A stretch of 64,000 nucleotides of DNA from Rhizophagus irregularis (taxonomy: Eukaryota > Glomeromycota > Glomeromycetes > Glomerales > Glomeraceae). Under the pieces are notes generated by a model that saw only the letters and a list, made by a program, of their open reading frames with translations, made no database searches and was not told where the DNA came from. Made by a program: the position numbers and the translations under genes. The DNA lies in NCBI RefSeq assembly GCF_026210795.1, contig NC_089438.1, positions 4,547,501-4,611,500 on the forward strand, written 5' to 3'. Below are positions 12,901-22,700 of the stretch, in pieces (position 1 is the first letter of the stretch; each line of letters opens with the position of its first letter).

Positions 12901-13239
12901 CTATAGCTTCATCATCCGGTTCATCGTCTGGTTCCTTATCGGGTTCGATATCCGGTACTTCGATACTGATGATGTGATGTGGCATTTCCCGACATTCGGT
13001 TGATACTTTAATTACATCACCTTTCCATTTGATTGTCATAGTATCATTATCATAATCCAAGACGGCCTTAGTTTTTCGCAACCAGTCATTTCCGACTATC
13101 GCTGCGTAAGAATCAGCATCAGTCACAATAGCATCCATAGGGATGATCTGATCATGTATCTTTAGAGGAATATTCGATACGGCTCCTAGTGGTCTTCGCC
13201 GTTCTCCGTTTATGTTTACCATCACCGTTTTAGATGCTC
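9978..13239 (-). pseudogene. Gypsy1 pol: protease C-part, RT, RNase H, integrase (decayed)
   Basis: Read on the minus strand: the protease C-terminal part (AIVGNDWLRKTKAVLDYD), RT (PLPRIDDML, PFGLCNAPATFQ, YIDDI), RNase H (LLYTDAS, ELECLAVIWA), then integrase with the HHCC zinc motif (HSDPLARH...CDEC), the DDE triad (DIVG, TDRGSHF, PQTNGLVERFN) and a C-terminal KGPYYIH GPY/F module. Stops break it at 12155-12157 (TGA), 12065-12067 (TAG), 11498-11500 (TAA) and 11136-11138 (TGA). The RT motif VDYRKLN reads VDYWKLN. Several of these fit C-to-T at CpG (CGA to TGA, CGG to TGG). The N-terminal half of the protease lies beyond the DNA element at 28659-29337. Confidence 0.92.
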
Positions 13240-13241
13240 TA

Positions 13242-13740
13242 CATCAGGAAATTATATAGTGCGAAAAGTTGCGCAAGTTTACACATCATAATATTTCGTA
13301 AGCTTCCAGACCCGCCGCAAGTTTGCGTAAGCGTAATATTTCGTAACTTTTTAAAATATTTCGAAATATTACGATATGCAAAGCTTCGTAATTTTACGAT
13401 TTGTAATATTCCGTAATTTTGCGGTTCGCAATATTTCGTAATTTTACATAATATTTCGTAAGTTTTCAGACCCGCCGCAAGTTTGCGTAAGCGTAATATT
13501 TTGTAACTTTTTAAAATATTTCGAAATATTACTGTATGCAAGGCTTCGTAATTTTACGATTCGTAATATTCCGTAATTTTACTGCGTAATACTTCGCAAC
13601 TTTTTAAAATATTTCGAAATTCTATGATGCGTAATGTTCCATAATTTGACGATTCGTAATATTCTGTGATTTTACACAACTTAATATTTCGTAATATTTC
13701 AAAATATTTCGATAAATAATACTTCATTTTCTGTACTATA
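13242..13740. repeat. Left subterminal repeats of the TA element
   Basis: Dense CGTAATATTTCG and TTTCGAAATATT motifs. A unit of about 160 bp (GACCCGCCGCAAGTTTGCG near 13309 and 13469) occurs twice. These share the GTAATATT/TTCGAAATA vocabulary with the 50-bp repeats at the other end, as expected for transposase-binding subterminal sites. Confidence 0.7.
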
Positions 13741-14485
13741 AGTTTATATAATGTATGTTTTATTAGATATAATCATAAAAAATTACAAGTATTTATTAAT
13801 ATATACAGAATACATAAAAGTAAAAAAGAGAAAGAGTAGAGTAACAATATTATTAGACGTAAAAAGAAGAGAAACAGCTATAGTAACGTTAGTATTAGAT
13901 ATAAAGATAAAAGAAATATTGTTATTATTGTTAGTATTAAGGTAAAAGAGTTAAAGAAACAGTAAAAGGAGTAAAAGAAACATGGATATTATCGTTAGTA
14001 TTAAAGTACAAGTAAAAAGAAATAAAGGAAACGTAGATAGTATTGTTAGTATTACGACATAAAGTAACAAAGAGGTAAAAAAAAAACGCGTTAATATTAA
14101 AATAATTAGTATTAATAAATAAATATTTCTATACCTGCAAAGTAATTGAACAAAAGAATAAAGAAATAAAGAGAAAGGAAAAAATAAACATGTTGTTAGT
14201 ATTGTTAGTATCGTTAGTATTAAAGTACAAGTAAAAAGGAATAAAGGAAACATGGATATTATTGTTAGTATTACGATACAAAATAACAAAGAGGTAAAAA
14301 AAAATGAAAATAATTAGTATTAATAAACAAATATTTCTATACCTGCAAAGCAATAAATTATGAAATATATGTAAATATATTGTATATAATTAAAGAAATA
14401 ATAGAAAGAAGAGACAAAAAAATTAAAAATATTGAACAAAAGAATAAAGAAATAAGAAACAAAAATAAATAAGACAAAAACGCGT
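13741..14485. repeat. Purine-rich imperfect repeats, left arm of TA element
   Basis: A stretch of about 209 bp recurs (marker CTATACCTGCAAAG at about 14129 and 14338), with GTTAGTATTA-type sub-repeats. No supported gene. It ends at GCGT (14482-14485), the gypsy2 target duplication. Confidence 0.6.
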
Positions 14486-15727
14486 TGAGATCCCCCAATT
14501 CCCTCTGTCATCAATTTACAGAGTTGCCACATCGAACGGGCATTCTCATGGTCGAACGAACGAATAAACGAACGAACGAACAATTAAACGAGCGAACAAT
14601 TAATCAACAACATAATCAAACAACATAATCAACGAACAACATACAACAACATATAACAACAACATTCTTGGTTCACAAAATAAATAGCGTTAGTAATATA
14701 AAACGTCGAACGATATAAAATAAAATTTAACTTCTCTAAATTTTCCCCAAATTATATCCACTTTTACCTTTAATTTCAAACTTCGATAGCTCTCGCTACG
14801 AATTATTACTTTCCAAAAGTGTATATTTAATTCATCTTAAAATTTCCATTTATTCAATTAAAATTAATTAAGCAAACATTAATTAAAGTTTAGGGCGAAC
14901 CTATTACCTTTAATTAACATTAAACTTTACTAACAAATAATTAAAAAATAAAACTTATATTTTTATTGAGTTCTGTGGATGAGAACTGTGGAATTACTTT
15001 GAATTCCGTTCTCTATATATACAATTTTTATGCTACTTTCTATTCTATCTATATACTATCTTTTATGTTCTTTACATATTATCTTTGAACTATCTTTCTA
15101 ATATACTATCTATATTTTAAATACGCTATCTTTTAATATGCTATCTTATTTATTATCTTTTCTATTATTCAAATATTACATCGTAAAGAAATAATTTATA
15201 ACCCATCTTTTATGGCTGTGCTATCTTTTCTTTAAAATAATCTTTCAAATATTATGTCGTAAAGATATAATTCATCTTTTGTGGCTGTGTTATCTTTTAT
15301 ATATGTTCTTCTTAATATGTTATCTTTTATATTCCATCTTTATGCCATCTTTTCATATTATCTTCTATATTATTTTGTGTTCTCCAATCTTTCCGACATT
15401 ATTTTATATATTCTTTTAATCCACTTTATGTGTTTCGCTCATAATCTACCTTTTGTGGCTTATAATTATTCTTTCTTGTCGTTCTCATTGTTAAAGATCG
15501 CTAAGTCGCAAATGATCGACTCTATTTATCCTATTGGTTCTTTGTCAATCATTCAATAAATATTACATCATGTAGATCATTACTCTTCTTAAATGTTTAT
15601 CCTTTTCGGCTAATTATTTATCCATCCACACCAATCCACGATTAATTTGTTCGTTCTTAATACTTGATAATTACATTTGGCGGTTGAATTTTATCATCTT
15701 TTCGTGCTTGATATTCGGCCGTTTACA
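14486..15727 (-). repeat. Gypsy2 3' LTR
   Basis: 1242 bp and TG...CA bounded. The body is rich in CTATCTTTTAT-type repeats and CGAACGAACG tandem motifs near 14550. A 92-residue frame at 15281-15559 repeats unchanged in the other LTR simply because the LTRs match; it is not supported as a gene. Confidence 0.95.
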
Positions 15728-15741
15728 TTATCCCCCTCTTC
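15728..15741 (-). other. Gypsy2 polypurine tract
   Basis: Minus-strand GAAGAGGGGGATAA directly abuts the 3' LTR, 62 bases after the integrase stop. Confidence 0.75.
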
Positions 15742-15803
15742 GCTATTTGTGACCTCACAAATAACTTTAAAAGAATCGAACTCGGGTCTCGTTCATAATA
15801 ATT

Positions 15804-17030
15804 CTAATTGAATCGAACTCGGGTCTTATCGAATACCTCTTTTCCTTTAATTACTATTTTTGGTGTAAATCCCCCTCGATCATAAAATTTCTTTAACCAT
15901 TCTCCATTTTGTGGTGTCTTTAGTATTCTTCCGTCCAATTCTTTAAGTTTATATGCTCCATTTCCAAATTCTTCGTGAATTAAATATGGTCCTTTCCATT
16001 TGTTCTGTAATTTTCCAGACCATTGTTTCTCTCTCCATGCTTCATATAATAATACTTTTTCTCCTATTTCAAATTTAGGTTTTCTAATTCCCCTCTTGTC
16101 GTGTTGTTGTTTTTGTTTCTCTTGAGCTTCTTCCACATTTTCTTTTATTTTTCTTCTTATTACCGGTAACTCTTCAATTAATGTTTTTACCCTGTCAGCT
16201 AATGTTATCTTGTTTTCATCTTTATCTAATGGTAGTTTCGCTCTTCTTCCGTATGTTGCATAGAAAGTTTTAATTCTTGTTGACGACTGCTTCTTTGTTC
16301 TATATGCAAATAATACAGATGGTATATGTTTATCCCAATTTTCTTCTCCTAATTTGGCTAATCCTTCGCATAAAGTTTTATTGAATCTTTCGACCAAACC
16401 ATTTGTTTGTGGCCTATATGGTGTACTTAATCTATGATTTATCCCACATCTTTCTACTAATTCTTCCATCATCTTGTTGTTAAAGTGAGTCCCTCTATCG
16501 CTAATTATTTTCTTTGGACATCCATGTCTACAAATTATGTCTCTCCAAATAAATTCTACTACTTCTTTTGCTGTAGCTTCTTTCAGTGGTGCGGCTTCGG
16601 GCCATTTTGTAAAATAATCCATTGCTACTACAATATACTTATTTCCCTTTTCTGTCTCTTTTAATGGTCCAACTATATCTATTCCAATCATCTCGAATGG
16701 TTCATTTATCTTTATCGGCAATAATTCATTCTTTCCTCTTGGTTTTCCTCTCATTTGACAATTCCAACACGTTTTTACATATTCTTCTACATCTTCTTTC
16801 ATATTTTTCCACCAATAATTTTCTTTTATTCTATCTAATGTCGCTTCCACTCCAAAATGTCCTGATAATTCGTTATCATGCATCATGTACATCAATCCTT
16901 CGTATTCATAATCCCTGATTACTCTAAATTTGTTTTGTCCTTTTACTCTATATAGAATTCCTTCTTTCAATTCATATTTATTCTCCTTTTCGATATTGTC
17001 AATTATTCTCTTGTAATTATTTTCTTCCAT
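15804..17030 (-). CDS. Gypsy2 integrase (separate ORF)
   Basis: 408 residues from its own ATG. The N-terminal zinc motif is HDNELSGH followed by CWNC. The catalytic core is DIVG (first D), SDRGTHF (second D) and PQTNGLVERFN (E). The C-terminal GPY/F module is NKWKGPYLIHEEFGNGAYKL. All catalytic residues are present. It joins the cDNA to chromosomal DNA; the 4-bp GCGT duplication reflects its cut spacing. It lies 60 bases after the RT-kinase stop in the same frame, with a second in-frame TAA between, so simple readthrough does not explain expression. Reinitiation, a spliced RNA or a subgenomic message are options. A separate integrase frame is unusual for Ty3/gypsy, and since the element looks young this is unlikely to be decay. 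Confidence 0.92.
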   Translation of the reverse strand: MEENNYKRIIDNIEKENKYELKEGILYRVKGQNKFRVIRDYEYEGLMYMMHDNELSGHFGVEATLDRIKENYWWKNMKEDVEEYVKTCWNCQMRGKPRGKNELLPIKINEPFEMIGIDIVGPLKETEKGNKYIVVAMDYFTKWPEAAPLKEATAKEVVEFIWRDIICRHGCPKKIISDRGTHFNNKMMEELVERCGINHRLSTPYRPQTNGLVERFNKTLCEGLAKLGEENWDKHIPSVLFAYRTKKQSSTRIKTFYATYGRRAKLPLDKDENKITLADRVKTLIEELPVIRRKIKENVEEAQEKQKQQHDKRGIRKPKFEIGEKVLLYEAWREKQWSGKLQNKWKGPYLIHEEFGNGAYKLKELDGRILKTPQNGEWLKKFYDRGGFTPKIVIKGKEVFDKTRVRFN

Positions 17031-17090
17031 AATATTTCTTTAATTGATTTCGCTTCTAAATTTGTTATTTTCGTTATGTGTTCTGTATTT

Positions 17091-19148
17091 TTAGTTCTGT
17101 GCTCTTCTCCATTTCTCCACCTCTTTAAATACTTTTCTCCAACTACTATTGTCATTTTTAACTTTTACTCGACTGTATCTTTTGGTATCTTTATACACAC
17201 TTTGATTTTCTTCAAACATTTTAACCATGTCCAAATATTCATCCTTCTTTAATGTTGGATATGATGATTTTTCCGTTTTCTTTGTTTCTCTTCCAATGTA
17301 ATTTTTCCAACATACGTCACCATCTTTCTCTAAAAATATCACTATTGATTTATCTATCGTTTCTTTCAGTCTGAATATTTCTTTTTCCATCTCATGATTT
17401 CCATGTGGAGTAATTAATCCTCTGTCAAAACTTTTCGTCTTTTGGTAATAATATTCACAATATGGTGATTTGTCTAAAATTATTATATCTGTATCTTCAT
17501 CATATTCTAACATTCTTCTATTTATTTGTTCTACTACTTCTTTTCTAAATTTCCATTCTGTATCCATCTTTGATTCGTGAAATTCATCTTTATCTTTTCT
17601 TCTTCTTTTAAAAGTATTGAATCTTACTTTTAATCCTTGTTTTTCCCATTCTTTAATTAAATTTTGTACTATACTTGTTTTTCCTAATCCATCTACTCCG
17701 TCGATTATTACTATTTCTGGTTGATCCTCTACTATCTTTAATAATCTACTTAATGCGTCGGCATTCGTGTTTTCTTTTCCCGATCTATGTATTACTTCAA
17801 AATTATATTGCTGTAGTTCCATCACCCATCTTGCTCTTTTTCCTTTTGGTATCTTTGCATTCATTAGTCCTTTTAATGCACTGTGATCTGTTATTACTTT
17901 AAATTTTCTATCGATTAAATATTTATGAAAATGTTGAATTCCCCAAACTATTCCTAAACATTCCAATTCTGTTATCGGATAATTTTCTTCTGCTGGTAAT
18001 AAACTTCTACTTGCATATGCTATTACTACTTCTTTTCCTTTTTCATCTTTTTGACTTAATACTGCGCCTAATCCTTTTCCTGATGCATCTGTTATTAATA
18101 AAAATTCTTTCTTCCAATCTGGATGTCGTAATATCGGATATTGTATTAACTTTTCTTTCAATTTTTCAAACGCTTCTTGTTGTTCTCTTCCCCAAATGAA
18201 AGGTACTCCCTTCTTTCTCAAATCACTTATTGGTCTTGCTATCTTTGAAAAGTTTTTCACAAACTTTCTGTAATATGAACAAAGTCCCAAAAATGATCTT
18301 ACTTCTTTCACCGTTGTTGGTGCCTTCATTTCTTTTATCTTTCCTATCTTTTTATCGTCTGGCCTTAACCCATCATTTCCTACTATATGTCCTAAAAATT
18401 CTATGTTTCTTTCCAAAAATCTACATTTCTTTAATTTTATTATCAAATTATTCTCCTGTAGCTTCTTTAATACTTTTTCCACGTGTTCCATATGATCTTT
18501 CAAATTTTCTGAATATATCATAATATCATCGATATATACTACTACAAAATCGTTTATGTATTCTTCTAATATTTCGTCCATTAATCTTTGAAATGTTGCT
18601 GGTGCATTCGTTAAACCGAACGGCATTACATTATACTCAAATAATCCCTTTGAACATACAAATGCTGTTTTTTCTTTGTCTTCTTCTTTCATTTCTACTT
18701 GATTAAATCCCGCCGCTAAATCTATACTTGAAAACCATTTTGCTTTTCTGTATTTGTCTAACAATTCATCCATTCTTGGTAAAGGAAAACTATCCATTAT
18801 AGTTATCTTGTTTAATTTTCTATAATCAATACAGAATCTATATTTTCCCGTTTTCTTTCCTGCTAACGTAACAGGTGAACTCCATGGACTTTTTGATTTC
18901 CTTATCCTTCCTTGTCTTAACAATTTATCCACTTCTTCGCTTATAAATCTTGCCTTTTCATCTGTTTCTTTGTATCTTCTTTGCTTTATTGGTTCTACCC
19001 CTTCTTTTATCTTTATTTCATGCTGCGCTGCTTTTGTTCTTCCTTCTATTTCCTCGTCATATTCCAAAATATCTTGGTATTCTAATAGTAATTTTACCAT
19101 ATTTTCCCAAATTGGTTCTTCTACTTCCCCTATACTTAGTTTTTGCAT
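17091..19148 (-). CDS. Gypsy2 RT-RNase H fused to a thymidylate-kinase-like domain
   Basis: 685 residues from ATG. RT (about 50-260) shows PLPRMDELL, PFGLTNAPATFQ and YIDD (205-208). RNase H (about 345-465) shows LITDASGKGLG, TELECLG and TDHSALKG. From residue 478 to the end is an extra P-loop domain: IIDGVDGLGKTS (Walker A, G484-T491), the acidic/substrate motif ILDKSPYCEYYYQ (about 557-569), a Lys/Arg/Glu-rich lid-like part (RETKKTEK) and an amphipathic C-terminus. The GxDGxGKT loop and D-x-SPY motif resemble thymidylate kinases and deoxynucleoside kinases. A role in dTMP or dNTP supply for reverse transcription is inference. The frame stays open upstream of the ATG to 19211, in the -1 frame relative to protease. 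Confidence 0.9.
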   Translation of the reverse strand: MQKLSIGEVEEPIWENMVKLLLEYQDILEYDEEIEGRTKAAQHEIKIKEGVEPIKQRRYKETDEKARFISEEVDKLLRQGRIRKSKSPWSSPVTLAGKKTGKYRFCIDYRKLNKITIMDSFPLPRMDELLDKYRKAKWFSSIDLAAGFNQVEMKEEDKEKTAFVCSKGLFEYNVMPFGLTNAPATFQRLMDEILEEYINDFVVVYIDDIMIYSENLKDHMEHVEKVLKKLQENNLIIKLKKCRFLERNIEFLGHIVGNDGLRPDDKKIGKIKEMKAPTTVKEVRSFLGLCSYYRKFVKNFSKIARPISDLRKKGVPFIWGREQQEAFEKLKEKLIQYPILRHPDWKKEFLLITDASGKGLGAVLSQKDEKGKEVVIAYASRSLLPAEENYPITELECLGIVWGIQHFHKYLIDRKFKVITDHSALKGLMNAKIPKGKRARWVMELQQYNFEVIHRSGKENTNADALSRLLKIVEDQPEIVIIDGVDGLGKTSIVQNLIKEWEKQGLKVRFNTFKRRRKDKDEFHESKMDTEWKFRKEVVEQINRRMLEYDEDTDIIILDKSPYCEYYYQKTKSFDRGLITPHGNHEMEKEIFRLKETIDKSIVIFLEKDGDVCWKNYIGRETKKTEKSSYPTLKKDEYLDMVKMFEENQSVYKDTKRYSRVKVKNDNSSWRKVFKEVEKWRRAQN

Positions 19149-19207
19149 AAATTTTTCACTTGGTTCGAGCCTCTTTTCCGTCTCTCTCTCTTCAGAGCCA
19201 AGACTCT

Positions 19208-19717
19208 TTATTTAAAATTCTGATGCATTCTGAATACCTCCCCTTCATCGTTACTTTCATATTCTTCATCGTCTTCGCTCTCCTCACTTTCATATACCTC
19301 CCTTTCGTATCCTACTGGAATTGTTATTATTTCTCCCTGTTCTTCCATTCTTAAGGTATGATCTTCAAAATTTATTTTTGCATTATATAACTTCCATATA
19401 TCATTTCCCAAAATTAGATCCTCTTCTTCTGAATCGATTACTTCAACTTCTCTTAGTATTTCCAATTCATCTTTGTATCTCAAAGTTATATTTGCCTTTC
19501 CTAACGCTGCTATCTTTTGCCCATTTGCTATTGTACATCTAAATTTACTTTTTCCAAATATAGGTATATTCAATCTTCTTCTTAATTTATCTGTTATCAC
19601 GCTTACTGCTGCTCCGGTATCTATTATTACGCTCACTAATTGATCTTCAACTTCTAATTCTGTTCTCATTGCTGTAGTTTTCTTCTCTTCATTTTTCATA
19701 GTTCCCACCGAGTGTAG
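19208..19717 (-). CDS. Gypsy2 aspartic protease (read through from gag)
   Basis: A retropepsin of about 165 residues with VSVIIDTGAAVSVITDKL (DTG active site) and LILGNDIWKLY (ILGND flap-side motif), then an acidic tail. It is in the same frame as gag, separated only by the TGA at 19718-19720; the six codons between that stop and the first ATG (19699) are all sense. Production as a gag-protease readthrough product is therefore likely. It ends at TAA 19208-19210. Confidence 0.85.
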   Translation of the reverse strand, partial: LHSVGTMKNEEKKTTAMRTELEVEDQLVSVIIDTGAAVSVITDKLRRRLNIPIFGKSKFRCTIANGQKIAALGKANITLRYKDELEILREVEVIDSEEEDLILGNDIWKLYNAKINFEDHTLRMEEQGEIITIPVGYEREVYESEESEDDEEYESNDEGEVFRMHQNFK

Positions 19718-19720
19718 TCA
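19715..19720 (-). promoter_or_regulatory. Candidate UGA-CUA stop-codon readthrough site (gag/protease)
   Basis: The gag stop reads TGA CTA on the minus strand. UGA followed by CUA is the best-known leaky stop context in eukaryotes (established, for example in fungal and animal readthrough genes and some RNA viruses). Protease follows in the same frame. Confidence 0.7.
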
Positions 19721-22700
19721 ATTTTTTTCGTTTATACTTCTTGGTCTATATGTTCCTTCTCTCAATTGTTTATGATACTTAACATTCCCATTTATTAATT
19801 GTCCATATGTTATATTCGCTCTACAATTTTTCACGTCTTCCACAATATCATAAGGTGGTATTCCGTCAGTTAATCTTGGTCCATACTCTCTGGGTTTTGT
19901 TGGTCCTCCTGCTTCTCTCCATTTTCTTAGTCCTTCTGTTGGGTCGTAATAAGCTTGTCTTTTATTACTCCATCTCATTCCTTTTGGTCCTATTGGTCTA
20001 CCCCCATTTTGTTCTGTGCGTTCAGGTATATAATTTGGTGCCGTTGTACCACTTGGCATTTCTCTATCATCCATTCTATTTCCTGCTTCCCTTAATTCTT
20101 CTTGTAAATTTCCCTCTTCATTATTATTTTTATATCCCACTATTGGACTCGTTCTTCTTGATTGTCTTCTTCCTTTTACTGCGTCATCTTTTGCGTATAA
20201 TTCATTATGATAATTTAATTCTCCATCTTCATAATCATCGTAATAGCCTTGTGTGTAATATATTCCGTTATATTGTGGTTCCTCGTATCCATATTCATCA
20301 TAATAATATTCTTCTTGATCATCATATTCGTCTATCATATTTACTCTTGCATTCCTTCCTTCGGGACAATTATTCTTGTAATGCCCCACTCTATTACATC
20401 CGAAACACGTTGGTACCCTATTCTGATTTGGTTGATAACTATTCCTATTACCATTATTTAATCTCCTTCCCATATTTGGTCGATACCTATTCCTATTATC
20501 GTCATTTAATCTTCTCTCCATATTTGCTACCATTCTTTCTAATTTACTAATTTTCGCCTTCTCTTTAAACATTTCAGCTAATTCGTCCTCATAATTTTCG
20601 TTCAATGGTTTTGCGAACATATTTTGTCTATTGTCATCTTTTCCGATATCTATCTTCGTACTAATTGGTATTCCTATTGCTTTTCTTAAAAATTCGTCTT
20701 TTGCACCTTCTTCTCTTACTGCTATTTCTATCGCCCCATTTAAGTTCGCTGGATTCTGTCTTCTAACTTGATATCCTATTGTTGGTTCTAATCCTTCGAT
20801 GTAAAAATCTACTTGATATTCATCTGCTAATGCATGTCCTCTAGTTGCTATTCTTAATATTTGTCTAAATCTTCTTGTATATTCTTCAACACTTTCATTT
20901 GTTTCTTGTCGAGTTTTTCTTAATTCTAGCATTTTCTTTCTTCTAACATCCTCTCTGGTAAATCTTCTTTTTATTCTATGCTTTAAATCATTATCATTAT
21001 CTGCATCTGCCCAATTCACTAAGTGACCTGCATTTACTTCTTTCATTTCATTATACCATTGTGCTGCTGCTCCTCTTAAATGTGCTGCTGCGTATACCGC
21101 TTGTCTTACGCCATTAGCTCCCGCTGCTTTTCCGACTGCTGCAAATGCTACCTCGAATTGTCTAACCCAATCAGTAACATCTTCATCTTCTCTTCCATAA
21201 AAGAGTGGTATACTAATTGTTCCTCCTGCTTCATTTCCTGCATTTTCGATCCTATCTATCAAACTTCCTCCTGCTCCTACTGCTGCGTTCAAAGTATTAG
21301 CCGGATAGCCTAAAGCGTTCTCTATCAATCTCTTTACTTGATCCTCGGTTGCCATATTCAATATATTCTCTTGAAATAAATCTTGTAAATTATAATCAGA
21401 TAATTCACTTTCGTTGTCAGAATTTTTAATATTTAATGAACTATTCGTATCTGAATTTTGACTTAAATCGCTATCCCCTCTATTTATACCATTTTCAACT
21501 TCATCTTCAAACTCTTCTTTGTTAAAATTTTCAATATCTTCATCCCATCTTTCATCCGGACTTAGTATTTCTCCAATCTTTTCTGAATCATCTGTATTAT
21601 CTTCTTCTGATTCTTCATTATCGCTTCTTTCGCCACTTTCTTCACTATCTATTATTCCCGCTTGTTCTTTCAACAACTTATCTAATTTTTTCTTCAATTC
21701 TTTTTCCGACTCATCTTTATTTTCTTGAAAGATTTCAATGAATTCTTTATCTAAAATTTCTCCATCTGTATATCCCATACTAGTTAATCTCAACAATTCT
21801 TCTTCGGTTATTATTGTTCCAATATCTTCAAAAATCTTCTGTAATCTTTTTACCCGATCATCAATTTCATCGATATTTTCTTCTTCACAATCTTTGCATA
21901 CCATTCCTCTTACTCTAGACATATCATCCATCCATCCCAATCTAAACATATCATTCATCCATCTTATTTCACATCTTTCACACCAAGTTGTATTCTTGTT
22001 TAACCACTTATGAATTTCTTTTCTTAATTCTTTATCTTCCAAATCTATCATTTCCATATATTCTTCCACAAATTCTTTAGTTACTATTATTCGATTATTT
22101 ACCCCAAAACTCTTCATTCTTTGAATTTCTGACACATCTATTTCATATCCCAATTTTTCTAAGTTGTTTCTTAATTCTATTAGCTCATCTTGTTCATTCT
22201 TCTGCGCTTCTTTAACACATTCCCCGCATTCGCTATCCGCTTCGTCCATTTCGAACCTTCTATTACCACATTTTTCACATCTTATTGTTTCTTTTTCTAA
22301 CCATTCTTTTATCCTCAATTCTTTTTCCCTTTCATCCAATTCCTCTATCTCTTGAATTTTATCCATAAATATTCTCGTTACCAATATATCCATTTCTATC
22401 ATCAACTTTATCCCTATCTTCCAAATGTACCTCAGTTGATCTTCATCCATAACATTTGACCTTCTTCTTAATTCACTAAATTTCCATGATTTATCTCCTA
22501 TTATTATCTCTAATTCTTCCTCGGAATCATTTTCCAATTCGTAACTTGCTGGACTATCTTCACTTTCTGAATCTTCTGGTTCTTTTGTAAATCCCCTAGT
22601 ATCTATAAATATTCTTATTATCTTTTGCATCATATTTTTGTGATATTCGTGAACATTTTCTATATGTATGTTCTCATATTCTATTTCGGACATTAGTTCC

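Noticed and set aside
13951-14583. Minus-strand Leu/Ile/Phe-rich frames in the left arm of the TA element
   Set aside because: Generated by purine-rich imperfect repeats; no domain, start context or splice support.
15281-15559. 92-residue ORF in the gypsy2 LTR (also 25729-26007)
   Set aside because: Low-complexity hydrophobic frame; identical in both copies only because the LTRs match.
19211-19217. U UUU AAA at the end of the gypsy2 protease as a -1 slippery site
   Set aside because: It does not fit X XXY YYZ: after a -1 shift the second codon would be UAA, so the tRNA cannot re-pair.
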